Source: Amycolatopsis deserti (GTDB lineage: Bacteria; Actinomycetota; Actinomycetes; Mycobacteriales; Pseudonocardiaceae). Taken from it: DNA of 64,000 bases. Below are positions 1 through 12,700 of this stretch, one piece after another. The DNA is taken from contig NZ_BNAU01000001.1 in the NCBI RefSeq assembly GCF_014653945.1, forward strand, positions 1,054,001-1,118,000, written 5' to 3'. Position 1 is the stretch's first letter; the number at the start of each line of letters is the position of its first letter. The notes under the pieces are model-generated. The model made no database searches and had not been told where the DNA came from. It was given only the letters and a program-made list of their open reading frames with translations. Position numbers and translations under genes: made by a program.

Positions 1-193
1 CGGCTTCAGCGCGGGCTTCCTCTGGCGCCGGCCCGCCCTCGCCCGCGAGCTGGCGACCGAGGTCCTGGACCTGGCCGCGGCCGGCCAGCTGACCCCCGTG
101 ATCGGCCAGCGCTTCCCGCTGGACCGGGCCGCCGACGCGCACGCCGCCATCGAGGCGCGCGGAACCGTCGGCAAGACCCTGCTCATTCCCTGA
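1..193 (+). CDS. Zinc-type alcohol dehydrogenase/quinone oxidoreductase, C-terminal end (partial)
   Basis: Only the last 63 codons lie in the window, in the frame that starts at base 2 and stops with TGA at 191-193. The residues end in a stretch reading [24 protein letters not shown], which is the typical close of medium-chain dehydrogenase/quinone reductases: the helix before the last strand carries the A.AH..IE.R...GK motif that packs on the NADPH-binding domain. The substrate cannot be told from this piece. The NmrA-like gene starts 32 bases downstream on the same strand with a good AAGGAG site, so the two redox genes probably share a transcript. Confidence 0.75.
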   Translation, partial: GFSAGFLWRRPALARELATEVLDLAAAGQLTPVIGQRFPLDRAADAHAAIEARGTVGKTLLIP

Positions 194-225
194 CACACAA
201 CCAAAAAAGAAGGAGTTCACACATC

Positions 226-1125
226 ATGTCCGAAACCCCCAAGATCTTCGTCGCCGGCGCAACCGGCCTGCTCGGCGGCCAGATCGTCCGGGCGCTGCTC
301 GACCAGGGCGCCCCCGTGCGGGCCCTGGTGCGGCCCGGCACCAGCGAAGACAAGAAGCGTGCCCTGACCACCGGGGACGTGGAGCTGGTCGAGGGTGACC
401 TCACCGATCCGGCCGAGCGGCTCGCCGAAGCCGTCGGCGACGCCACCACCGTGATCTCCGCCGTCCAGGGCGGCCCCGAGGTCATCGTGGACGGCCAGGC
501 CAACCTGCTGCGCGCCGCGGAGAAGGCCGGCGCCCGGCGGTTCATCCCGTCCGACTTCGCCGTCGACCTGACCAAGCTCGACGACGGCGACAACTTCATG
601 ATCGACTGGCGCCGGCAGGCCGCCGCCGCCCGCACCGGTACCAGCCTCGACGTGGTGTCCGTGCTCAACGGCGCCTTCTACGAGGTGATGACCGGCTTCA
701 TGGAGCTCGTCGACTGGGAGCAGGGCACCGTGTCCCACTGGGGCGACCCCGACCAGCCGCTCGACCTGACCTCGGTGGCCGACACCGCCGCCTACACCGC
801 GGCCGTCGCCCTCGACCCGGCCGCCACCGGCACCCTGCGCTTCGCCGGTGAGGTCCTCTCGATGCGCCAGTTCCACGAGGCCGTCCAGCGCGGCTCCGGC
901 CGCACCCTGCGGCTGCAGCACCTGGGCAGCGCCGACGAGCTGCGCGCGGAGATCGCCCGCCGGGCGGCGGCCACCGACAACCCGTTCGAGTACGTGGCGC
1001 TGCAGTACCAGTGGTGCATGGTCAGCGGCAAGGCCAAGTTCGACAACCTGGACAACGCCCGGTACCCGCAGGTCAAGCCGCAATCGCTGACCGACTTCGT
1101 GCGCGCCACCGCGCCCGCGCGCTGA
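226..1125 (+). CDS. NmrA/isoflavone-reductase-like NAD(P)-binding protein
   Basis: A 299-residue atypical short-chain dehydrogenase. The N terminus reads [19 protein letters not shown], the GxxGxxG dinucleotide-binding loop of the NmrA and isoflavone reductase families. [10 protein letters not shown] segment near residue 107 corresponds to the region after strand 4 in these reductases. Family members are either NADPH-dependent reductases or redox sensors, and the sequence does not decide which. AAGGAG lies about nine bases before the ATG. It follows a quinone oxidoreductase end on the same strand and converges on a TetR gene with six bases between them. Confidence 0.8.
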   Translation: MSETPKIFVAGATGLLGGQIVRALLDQGAPVRALVRPGTSEDKKRALTTGDVELVEGDLTDPAERLAEAVGDATTVISAVQGGPEVIVDGQANLLRAAEKAGARRFIPSDFAVDLTKLDDGDNFMIDWRRQAAAARTGTSLDVVSVLNGAFYEVMTGFMELVDWEQGTVSHWGDPDQPLDLTSVADTAAYTAAVALDPAATGTLRFAGEVLSMRQFHEAVQRGSGRTLRLQHLGSADELRAEIARRAAATDNPFEYVALQYQWCMVSGKAKFDNLDNARYPQVKPQSLTDFVRATAPAR

Positions 1126-1131
1126 CGCCGG

Positions 1132-1716
1132 TCAGCCGGCGCCGAGGGCACCGATCGCGAAGTCGATCGTGCGAGCCAGCCGCTGCGGGTCGTGCCCGGC
1201 GCGTTCCCGGACCCGCAGTCCCAGCACGGTGGTGAACAGCAGTTCCACCGCGGCGTCGACATCGAGGTCGGCGGGCAGCTCACCGTCCCGGCAGCCGCGG
1301 CGCAGCACGGCCGCGATGGCCTCCCGGGTGACCTCGAACGCCGCCTCGGTGCGCTGCCGGACCTCCGGGTCGGCGGTGCCCAGCTCGGTCGTCGTGTTGA
1401 CCACGAAACACCCGAGCCCGGCGTGCTCTCCGGCGCCGGTGGCCAGCCACATCAGCCAGGCCCGCAGCACCTCGCGGGCCGGGCCGGGCCGGTTCAGCCG
1501 GGCTTCGGCTTCCGCCGAGTCCGTCTCGCGGTAGTGGTCGAGCGCGCGCAGGAACAGCGCGTGCTTGTCGCCAAAGGTGCGGTAGAGGCTGCTGGAGGTC
1601 AGCTCCAGTTCGCCGTTCAGATCCCGGACCGAGGTGGCGTGGTAGCCCAGGCGCCGGAACAGCCCGGCGGCCCGCGCGACCACCTCCCGTTCGTCGAATT
1701 CCCGTGGCCGTGGCAC
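1132..1716 (-). CDS. TetR/AcrR family transcriptional regulator
   Basis: A 194-residue regulator with GTG start. The N-terminal helix-turn-helix is clear: EREVVARAAGLFRRLGY, then TSVRDL and SSSLYRTFGDKHALF, the recognition-helix signature of the TetR family. The rest is a helical ligand-binding domain of the AcrR-like C-terminal type; the ligand is unknown. The gene diverges from an MFS transporter gene, and the 96 bases between them hold a pair of near-identical palindromes. The usual arrangement is a repressor of itself and of the adjacent efflux pump, released by the pump's substrate. Confidence 0.88.
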   Translation of the reverse strand: MPRPREFDEREVVARAAGLFRRLGYHATSVRDLNGELELTSSSLYRTFGDKHALFLRALDHYRETDSAEAEARLNRPGPAREVLRAWLMWLATGAGEHAGLGCFVVNTTTELGTADPEVRQRTEAAFEVTREAIAAVLRRGCRDGELPADLDVDAAVELLFTTVLGLRVRERAGHDPQRLARTIDFAIGALGAG

Positions 1717-1739
1717 GTCCCACAGCCTACCAGTATTGT

Positions 1740-1791
1740 GGAGCGATCGTTCCCGTACTAGCGTGCGCCGCTATACGGGAGCGATCGCTCC
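1740..1791. promoter_or_regulatory. Paired palindromic operator between tetR-like gene and MFS gene
   Basis: GGAGCGATCGCTCC at 1778-1791 is a perfect 14-base palindrome (extends to 16 as GGGAGCGATCGCTCCC at 1777-1792). A copy with one mismatch, GGAGCGATCGTTCC, lies at 1740-1753, with centres 38 bases apart. The two sites face each other inside a larger inverted repeat (TCCCGTACTAGCG / CGCTATACGGGA around the loop TGCGC). This is the expected form of a TetR operator controlling both divergent genes. Binding itself is inferred. Confidence 0.7.
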
Positions 1792-1812
1792 CAAATTGGA
1801 GGGAGATCGACT

Positions 1813-2994
1813 GTGGTGACAACGGAACCGCCACCGACCCGGGAACGCGGCCGGTGGCCGGCGGTCGCCGTGGTGGCGTTCGGGACGTTCCTGCTGGTGA
1901 CCGCGGAGCAGCTGCCGGTCGGGCTGCTGACCCGGGTCGGCGCGGACCTCGCGGTCTCCGCCGGCACCGCGGGCCTGATGGTGACCGTGACCAGCATCGT
2001 CGCCGGCCTGGCCGCCCCGGTGGTCCCGGTCCTCGTGGGCCGGCTGGACCGGCGGTGGTTGCTGGCCGGGCTGATGGGCCTGATGACCCTGGCGAACGTG
2101 ATCTCCGCGCTCGCACCGGGTTTCACGGTGCTCATCGCCTCGCGCGCGCTGACCGGGGTGGCGATCGGCGGGTTCTGGGCGGTGGCCGGCGGCCTGGCCG
2201 TCCGATTGGTGCCCGCCGAACGCGTACCGCGGGCCACGGCCGTGATCTTCGGCGGCGTCGGGGCCGCCAACGTGTTCGGCGTGCCGATCGGCACGGTCCT
2301 GGGCGACCTCGCCGGATGGCGCGCCGCGTTCGCCACGCTCGGGGCGCTCGCGCTGGCCGTCCTGATCGCCCTGTTCGCGCTGCTGCCGCCGCTGGCCGCG
2401 ACCCAGCCGGTCAGTCCCCGGGACCTGGTCGCCCAGGTCCGTGACCGGGGCGTGCGCGTGGGCATCCTGGCGACCGCGCTGATCGTGACTGGGCACTTCG
2501 CCGCCTACACGTTCGTCGGCCCGGTCCTGCGGGACTTCTCCGGTATCGGCGACAGCCTCGTCGGGCCGCTGCTGTTCGGGTTCGGCCTGGCCGGCATCGC
2601 CGGGAACTTCCTCGCCGGTGCGGCGCTGGCCCGCCGCCTGCACCGGACCGTGCTGGTGATCACCGGCGCCCTCGCGGTGGCGGTGCTGCTGTTCCTCCTC
2701 GCCGGCCGGTCACCGGCGGGCGGCATCGCGCTGCTGGTCGCGTGGGGGCTGGCCTACGGTGGGGTGTCGGTGAGCCTGCAGACCTGGATGATCAAGGCCG
2801 CGCCGCGCGCGGTGGAAGCCGCCTCGGCGCTGTGGGTGGCGGTGTTCAACCTGGCGATCGGCCTCGGCGCGCTGATCGGCGGAGTGATCGTCGACGCGCT
2901 CACCCTCGACGGGGTGCTCGTGCTGGCCGGGGCCTGCTTCCTGCTGGCCGGGCTGGCGGTGTGGACGGTCCGCCGGGCCGCGCACCTGCGCTGA
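1813..2994 (+). CDS. MFS transporter, DHA1 (drug:H+ antiporter, 12 TM) type
   Basis: A 393-residue integral membrane protein with about twelve hydrophobic segments. It has the loop 2-3 signature region (LVGRLDRRWLLAGLM) and the loop 4 RALTGVAIGGFWAVAGGLAVRL region of the AraJ/YdhP/CmlA-like sugar efflux and drug resistance subfamily. GTG is the start, with GGAGGGAG eight bases upstream; a second in-frame GTG follows at 1816. It is divergent from the TetR gene and preceded by two palindromes, so it is probably an inducible exporter. The substrate cannot be read from the sequence. Confidence 0.85.
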   Translation: MVTTEPPPTRERGRWPAVAVVAFGTFLLVTAEQLPVGLLTRVGADLAVSAGTAGLMVTVTSIVAGLAAPVVPVLVGRLDRRWLLAGLMGLMTLANVISALAPGFTVLIASRALTGVAIGGFWAVAGGLAVRLVPAERVPRATAVIFGGVGAANVFGVPIGTVLGDLAGWRAAFATLGALALAVLIALFALLPPLAATQPVSPRDLVAQVRDRGVRVGILATALIVTGHFAAYTFVGPVLRDFSGIGDSLVGPLLFGFGLAGIAGNFLAGAALARRLHRTVLVITGALAVAVLLFLLAGRSPAGGIALLVAWGLAYGGVSVSLQTWMIKAAPRAVEAASALWVAVFNLAIGLGALIGGVIVDALTLDGVLVLAGACFLLAGLAVWTVRRAAHLR

Positions 2995-3000
2995 AACGAG

Positions 3001-3039
3001 CGGAGGGCCGGCTCCCCGCCCCGGGGAACCGGCACTCCG
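3001..3039. terminator. Hairpin terminator between convergent MFS and mdh genes
   Basis: Arms CGGAGGGCCGGCTCCCC (3001-3017) and GGGGAACCGGCACTCCG (3023-3039) pair at 17 positions, two of them G-T, around a five-base loop. There is no long U run, as is common in high-GC actinobacteria. It sits between two convergent stop codons and may serve both strands. Confidence 0.6.
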
Positions 3040-3055
3040 CCAACCACGGCGAAAA

Positions 3056-6200
<3,145 letters not shown>

Positions 6201-6204
<4 letters not shown>

Positions 6205-9200
6205 GCACGGCTCCCGAGCAGTTCCCATTCGGTCAGCGCGGTCCGCCGCCCGGTCGCCGCGGTGACCCGCAGCCGGTAGGCACGGTAGGTCCCCGGCTGG
6301 GCGATCGAGAACGGCCGGGTCTGCCGCCGCCACCGGAACCGCTCCCCGCGCCGCTCGTCCAGCCGCACCCACGACTCCCCGTCGGCGGTGCCCTCCAGCA
6401 CCCAGTCACAGGGGTTGGCCCCGCGCGCGGCGGAGGTCAGGGTGTAGAGCTCCACGCGCGCTGGTTCGCGGACGGTGCACTCGATCACCGGGGTGCGGGA
6501 GCGGAACGTCACCTGCGTGGCCGTGGTGTCGGCGAACAGCTCGGTGACGTCGGTGCCGTCGTCGCAGGTGCCGGAGCCGGTCACGTCGGTCAGCGGCTTC
6601 TCGCCCAGCGACGGCGGCGGGTCGCCCCAGTCCGTGGGGGTGTCGGTGAGGTCGAACTCCAGGCGCTCGGCGCTGACGAGGTCGGCGTGGGACAGCCACG
6701 TCGAGTGGTGCGGCTTCCCGTCGATCGTCACGCCCCGCACGTGGGTCCCGCCGCCCGGGGCGCTGATCGTGAGCGTCCGTCCGGTCTCCAGGCGCAGGGT
6801 GGCCTGCTCGAACAGCGGCGCGGTCAGCACGTAACCCGGGTCGCCCGGCGCCAGCGGGTACAGGCCGAGCGCGGCCAGGACGTACCAGGCGGACATCTCG
6901 CCGTTGTCCTCGTCGCCGGGGTAGCCCTGCCCGATCTCGCTGCCCAGGTAGCAGCGGGTCAGCACCTCACGCACGATCGCCTGCGTCTTCGCCGCGGCCC
7001 CGGCGTGGGTGTACATCCACGGGATGTGGTGGCTGGGCTGGTTGGAGTGCCCGTACTGGCCGAGCCGGACGTCCCGCGCCTCGGTCATCTCGTGGATGAT
7101 CCCGCCGTAGGACCCCGGCACGCGCCCGGTCTCCGGCGTGGCGAAGAACGTGTCCAGTTTGGACTCCAGCGCGGCGCGGCCGCCCAGCAGGTCCGCCAGC
7201 CCGGCGCCGTCGTGCGGCACCGAGAACGCCGTGTTCCAGCCGTCGGTCTCGGTGTAGTCGAAGCCCCAGCGGGCCGGGTCGTAGTGCTCCGGCGCCCAGC
7301 GCCACCGGCCGTCGCGGTGACGGCCCTGGAAGAACCCGGTGTGCGGGTCGAAGTGGTGCACGTACTGCGCGGCGCGCTGCCGGAAGTAGCGGGCGTCGTC
7401 GGCGTGCCCCAGCGCCCCGGCCAGGTTCGCCAGGCCGAAGTCGTTGAGGCAGCCCTCCAGCGCCCAGGACAGGCCTTCGTGGGTGGTCAGCGGCGTGAAC
7501 CCGAGGAAGATCGACTCACCCAGGCCCTGCCGCCCGACGCTGCGGCCGGGCGGGGTGACGGTGGCGTTGCGCAGCGCGGCGTCGTAGGCCGCGTGCACGT
7601 CGAAGCCCCGCACCCCGCGCAGGTAGGCGTCGGCGAAGGCGACATCGGAGCTGGTGCCGGTCATCAGGTTGGCGTAGCCGGGGGAGGACCACCGCGAGAT
7701 CCAGCCGCCCTCCCGGAACTGCTGCACGAACCCCTCGACCAGCTCCCCGCAGCGCCGCGGCGCGAGCAGCGCCAGCGCCGGCCACACGGTGCGGTAGGTG
7801 TCCCAGAAGCCGTGGTTGACCGACATCGGCCCGTCCACGACCTTCGCCCCGGTCCGGGTGCGGGTGCTCGGCCACCACCGGCGCCGCACCGGGCTGGCGT
7901 GCCGCACGCCGCGCGGGGTGCGCTCGTGCCCCGAGTTCGGGTACAGGAACAGCCGGTACAGGCCGGAGTAGAAGGTGGTCAGCTGGTCCGGGGTGGCGCC
8001 CTCGATCTCCACGCGGCCGAGCACGTCCTGCCACGCCGCCCGCGCCCGGTCCCGGACCTGGTCGAACGTGGTGCCGGGCGGGATCTCCTGCTCGAGGTTG
8101 CGTTGCGCCTGGTCGAGGCTGATCAGCGAGGTCGCGATCCGCAGCTCCACCCCGGGTGCGTCGAAGGACAGGTAACCGGTGTTGGGCCAGCGCAGCCGGC
8201 GGCCCCCAGTGGCGGGCCGGTCGAACGTGCCGTGGACGAACATCCGCCGCGCGCCCACCGACAGGCGGCTGCGCGCCCACGTGTGCCCGGTGACCACCCC
8301 GCGGGCCGGGTCGAGGCGCAGGCCGCCGCGGCGGTCGACGTTGTCGAACAGCACCCATCCACTCTCGCCGGGGAAGGTGAACCGGACCAGGGCGGCGTGG
8401 TCGGTGGGCGCGAGGTCGACGGTGATGCCGTTGTCGAAGCGCACCCCGTAGTGGTAGGGCCGGTCGGTCTCGTGGTCGTGCGAGAACGCCAGCGCCCGCG
8501 CCTTCCGGTCCGCGGTCACCGGACCGATTCCCGGCAGGAATTGAAACGGGTGCCGGTCGCCCATCCACGGGCTCGGCTCGTGGCTGACCGCGAAAGCCTG
8601 CAGCTCAGGGCGGTTGTCGGCGTTGTTGCGCCGGTGGTACTCGTACAGCCACGCCGTGGACGAGGCGTCGGTGACGGGGGTCCAGAAGTTGAAACCGTGC
8701 GGCACCGCCGCGGCCGGGAAGGTGTTGCCGCGCGAGAACTCGTTGCTGGAGTGGGTGCCGCGTGTGGTGCGCACCCAGTCCACCGGGTCCCGCGGTTCCC
8801 TGAGGGGAGCGTCGGCGATGCGGACGTCGTCGATCCAGCCGGACACCGGCTCGCCCGGCGGGGGTTCGACGGTCAGCAGGATCGCCCTGGCCCGGCGGCC
8901 CGCGCCGTCGCCCAGGTCGTGGCGCACGAGGTTCCACTGGTCGAGGTAGAGGGTCTTGGATTCACCGGCCGCGCGGGCCGACCCGCCGATCACCGTGCCG
9001 TCGTCGAGTTCGACGGCCAGCGCCACGAAGGTGCTGCGCCAGGACGGCCCGGCGTCGGAGCCGGGGAACACCACATAGGACAGTCGCGTGTCCGGGCCGA
9101 TCTCGGCGTCCACTTCGAACAGCACCTGACGTGCCGGTGCGGCGGCGGTGTAGCGGGCGGCGCGGAGCCCGGTGAACCCGGCGCCGGCCTTGGCTGCGGG

Positions 9201-9296
9201 CGCGCGATCCGGCCCGGCGCCGACGCTGACGAGCGCGCCCGCGCGGGGCGGCGGATCCCCGGCCTCGAACGACGAGAAGAAGTGGGTCCGGCTCAC
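6201..9296 (-). CDS. GH92 family alpha-mannosidase, no signal peptide
   Basis: A 1031-residue glycoside hydrolase family 92 enzyme, an inverting Ca-dependent exo-alpha-mannosidase family. Residues 1-160 form a beta-rich leader, then the GH92 N domain, the (alpha/alpha)6 catalytic domain and a C-terminal discoidin-like (F5/8 type C) domain. Motifs: HGFWDTYRTVWPA, GTSSDVAFADAY, YTETDGWN with E683 as likely acid, IHEM (H735, E736), HSNQPSHH, and GDEDNGEMSAWYV with D795 and D797 as likely base pair. The spacing of E683 to D795/D797 matches that in Bacteroides BT3990 (from memory), and the IHEM pair matches residues linked there to alpha-1,2 specificity. The GTG start is fixed by an in-frame stop 27 bases upstream, so there is no signal peptide, unlike its paralogue. 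Confidence 0.88.
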
Positions 9297-9324
9297 CTGG
9301 CCTACCGTAACCGCCCGCGGCGAT

Positions 9325-9768
9325 CACTTCCCACCGAGCGGCGCCGCCTCCGACCACGGGCGGCGCTCGGGTGGTGGTGGCAGCCGCGGCGATCACTTCC
9401 CGCCGAGGGGCGCTGCCTCCGCCAGCGGGGCGCGCGGCCCGGCGGCCAGCCGGGCACCCGGCCGCTGGCTGTGGTCCGCCGTGCTGCCGGGCGGGCCGAT
9501 CACTTCTCGCCGGTGCGTGGCAGCCGGGTGGTCCGGGTAAGGCGCAGCCGCCGGCTCTCTTCCCGCCAACCGGGCGGGCCCCGCCGCCGCTGGCGGTGCT
9601 CACCGCGGTGCCGGGCGCGGCGAGCACTTCCCGCCGGGCGCCGCCGGCGCGCCGGAGCCAGTAGTCCGGGCGGGCGACAACCGCCGCCTCTCTTCCCGCC
9701 GACCAGGCGGGCCCTCACCGCCGCCGGGAGGCGGGCCCGCTGCTCGCCGCCGCGTCACTTCGCGCCGA
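9325..9768 (-). repeat. Degenerate tandem array derived from the 3' end of the upstream GH92 gene
   Basis: The 458-base gap between the two GH92 genes holds six copies of a core that reads TCGGCGGGAAGTG or a close variant on the minus strand, at 9325-9337, 9394-9406, 9501-9513, 9557-9569, 9625-9637 and 9690-9702. A seventh copy, TCGGCGCGAAGTG, is the end of the upstream GH92 gene itself (9756-9768, encoding LGAK and the stop). Steps are 69, 107, 56, 68, 65 and 66 bases. The 9394 copy is preceded by GGCGGAGG exactly as in the gene end. The array therefore looks like decayed tandem duplications of the gene's last codons. Four cores keep the TGA stop and two read GAGAGG instead. Confidence 0.6.
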
Positions 9769-12700
9769 GTAGTTCCACCTCCGCCAACCCCGCGGGGCCG
9801 CCGCTGCTGCCGGTGATCCGCAGCCGGTAATGCGCGTACGCACCGGGCGTGGCGATCTTGAACGCCCGCGTCTGCTGCCGCCACGTGAACGTCTCCCCGG
9901 ACCGGGTGTCCAACGGCGTCCAGCTCCGCCCGTCCGCCGAGCCCTCCAGCACCCAGCCGCTCGGGTCGCCGCCGTCCTTGGCCGACGTCAATGTGTAGAA
10001 CGTGGCGGTCACCGCGCCGGGCACCGGGCAGTCCACCGTCTCCAGCGGCCGCGCCTGCGTGGCGGAGGTGTTGTCGAACAGCGGCCCGCCCGGCGTGGTC
10101 AGGTCCGCGGGCGGCCGGGGCACCTCCCCGCCCTCCGTGAGCGACGGAGGCACGTCGTCGGCACCCCATCGCGACGGGCTCGGCCCCATCGCGAAGTCCA
10201 GTGTGCCGCCACCGGCCAGCACATCATGGGGCAGCGCCGTCGAGTTCCACGTCCGCCCGTTGACCCGCAGGCCCTGCACGTAGACGTTGCGGGCGTTGTT
10301 CTTCGGCGCGTTGATCACCAGGTCCCGGCCGCCGGCCAGGTGCACGGTCGCCTTGGTGAACAGCGGCGACCCGACCGCGTAGGACGGGCTGCCCATCCGC
10401 AGCGGGTAGAACCCGAGCGCGCTGAACACGTACCAGGCCGACATCTCGCCGTTGTCCTCGTCGCCGGGGTAGCCCTGCCCGATCTCACTGCCCAGGTACA
10501 ACCGGGACAGCGCTTCCCGCACCCGGGCCTGCGTCTGCCACGGCTGCCCGGCGAAGTCGTACATGTAGGCGATGTGGTGGGAGGGCTGGTTGGAGTGGCC
10601 GTACTGGCCCATCCGCACGTCCCGCGCCTCCCGCATCTCGTGGATCTGCCCGGGGTAGGACCCGGGGAACCGCGCGGTCTCCGGGGTGCCGAAGAACTCG
10701 TCCAGCTTCTTCGCCAGCGCCTCGCGCCCGCCGTAGAGGTTGGCCAGGCCCTGCCCGTCCTGCGGCACCGTGAAGGCCATGTTCCAGCCGTTGGTCTCGG
10801 TGTAGTCGTAGCCCCACACCCGCGGGTCGTACTGGCCGGGCGGGACGCGGAACGTGCCGTCGGCGGCACGGCCCTGGAAGAACCCGACCGCCGGGTCGAA
10901 CATGTGCACGTAGTTCTGCGCCCGGCCGCGGAAGTACTCGGCGTTCTCGGCGTACTCGCGGCGGCGCGGATCGTCCGGCGCGGCCTCCTCGGCCAGCTTC
11001 TGCGCCATCATCGCGATGCCGAAGTCGTTGAGGTAGCCCTCGAGGGCCCACGACATGCCCTCGCCGGTCGAGGTCGGCGTGTACCCGAGGAAGATCGACT
11101 GCTCCAGGCCCTTGCGGCCGACGTTCTCGTTCGGCGGCGCGACCGTGGCGTTCTTGATCGCCGCGTCGTAGGCGGCCTGGACGTCGAAACCGCGCACGCC
11201 CTTGAGGTAGGCGTCGGCGAAGGCCACGTCCGAACTGGTGCCGGTCATCAGGTTCGCGTAGCCGGGGGAGGACCACCGGGCGATCCATCCGGCGTCGCGG
11301 TACTGCTGGACGAACCCGTCGATCATCTTCCCGGCCGTGTCCGGGGACAGCAGCGCGTAGGCGGGCCAGGTGGTGCGGTAGGTGTCCCAGAACCCGTTGT
11401 TGACGTAGATCTCGCCGTCGACCACCGCCGCCCCGGTCTGCGTCGGCGTGTCCGGCCCGGCCTTCGGCGCGACCGGGCTCGCGTAGGCGTGGCGCGGGGC
11501 GCGCGTGGTGCCGACGTTCTCGAACCCGGAGTTCGGGTAGAGGAACAGCCGGTACAGGTTCGAATAGAGAGTGGTCAGCTGGTCGCGGGTGGCGCCTTCG
11601 ACCTCGATGACGCCCAGCTCGCGGTCCCACGCGGCCTGCGCGGCGGAGCGGACCGTGTCGAACGCCGTGCCCGCCGGGATCTCCTGCTCCAGGTTGCGTT
11701 TGGCCTGGTCGAGGCTGATCAGCGAGGTCGCGATCCGCATCCCCACCACACCGCCGCGGCCCGGGGCGAACTTCAGATAGCCGCGGACGTTGTCGCGGCC
11801 CTCGCCGGGCAGCATCGACCCGCTGGTGACCGGCCGGTCGAAGACCGCGTACACGAACATGCGGCCGGCCCCGGCGGAGTTGCCGCTGCGCGTGTCGGTG
11901 AACCCGGACAGCGTGCCGGTCGCCGGGTCCAGGGTCAGGCCGCCCGCGTCGCTGAAGTTGTCGAAGATCAGGTTCGCGTCCGCACCCGGGAAGGTGAACC
12001 GGAACATCGCCGCGTGGTCGGCCGGCGCGATCTCGGCCTTCACACTGTTGTCGAACGTGACGCCGTAGTAGTGCGGTTTGGCCGTCTCGTTGGCGTGGTC
12101 GAACGACAGCGCCCGCGCGGCCCGGTTGCCGTCCGGGGTCCCGGCGGCGGCCGAGGGCATCACCTGGAAGGTCTGCCGGTCACCCATCCACGGGCTCGGC
12201 TCGTGCGACAGCGACAGCGCCTGCAGGGCCGGCCGGTTCTGTGCGTTGTTGCCTTCCTGGTAGCGGTAGAGCCAGTTCAGCGACCCGGCGTCGGTGACCG
12301 GGGTCCAGAAGTTGAAACCGTGCGGCACCGCGGTGGCCGGGAAGTTGTTGCCGCGCGAGAACGTGCCGTTGGCGTTTGTGCCGCGGGTGGTGAGCACGTG
12401 GTCGGACAGGCGGGTGACGCGGGCCTGCGGCGCGGCCGGGCCGATCGTGATGTCGTCGAACCAGCCGTTGAACGAGCCGGGACCGTCCGGGTTGTCGTAG
12501 GCGATCAGGATGCGCGCGACGGTCTTGCCGCGGGCGACCGTGCCGATCGCCGAGCGCACCAGGTTCCACTGGTTGGCGTAGAGCGACTTGGCCGCGCCCT
12601 GCCCGCGCGGGCTCAGCGGGAACCCGTACTGGTCCACCGCGCCCAGACCGGACAGGTAGGTGCCGTCGGTGAAGGCCAGGTCGACCGCGACGTGCGTGCT

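Noticed and set aside
6205-6372. N-terminal extension of the FUSC protein
   Set aside because: The extra 56 residues are A/R/P-rich and are the GH92 3' end read out of frame. MRVWKVAEDR with the ATGA overlap is a better start.
9325-9768. CRISPR-like array or IS end
   Set aside because: The repeats are imperfect, unevenly spaced, related to the adjacent gene's 3' end and have no cas genes or terminal inverted repeats.
11551-11565. GGTTCGAAT, a tRNA T-loop-like sequence
   Set aside because: It lies in the conserved catalytic region of the GH92 gene and no clover-leaf can be formed around it. No tRNA was found elsewhere in the window.
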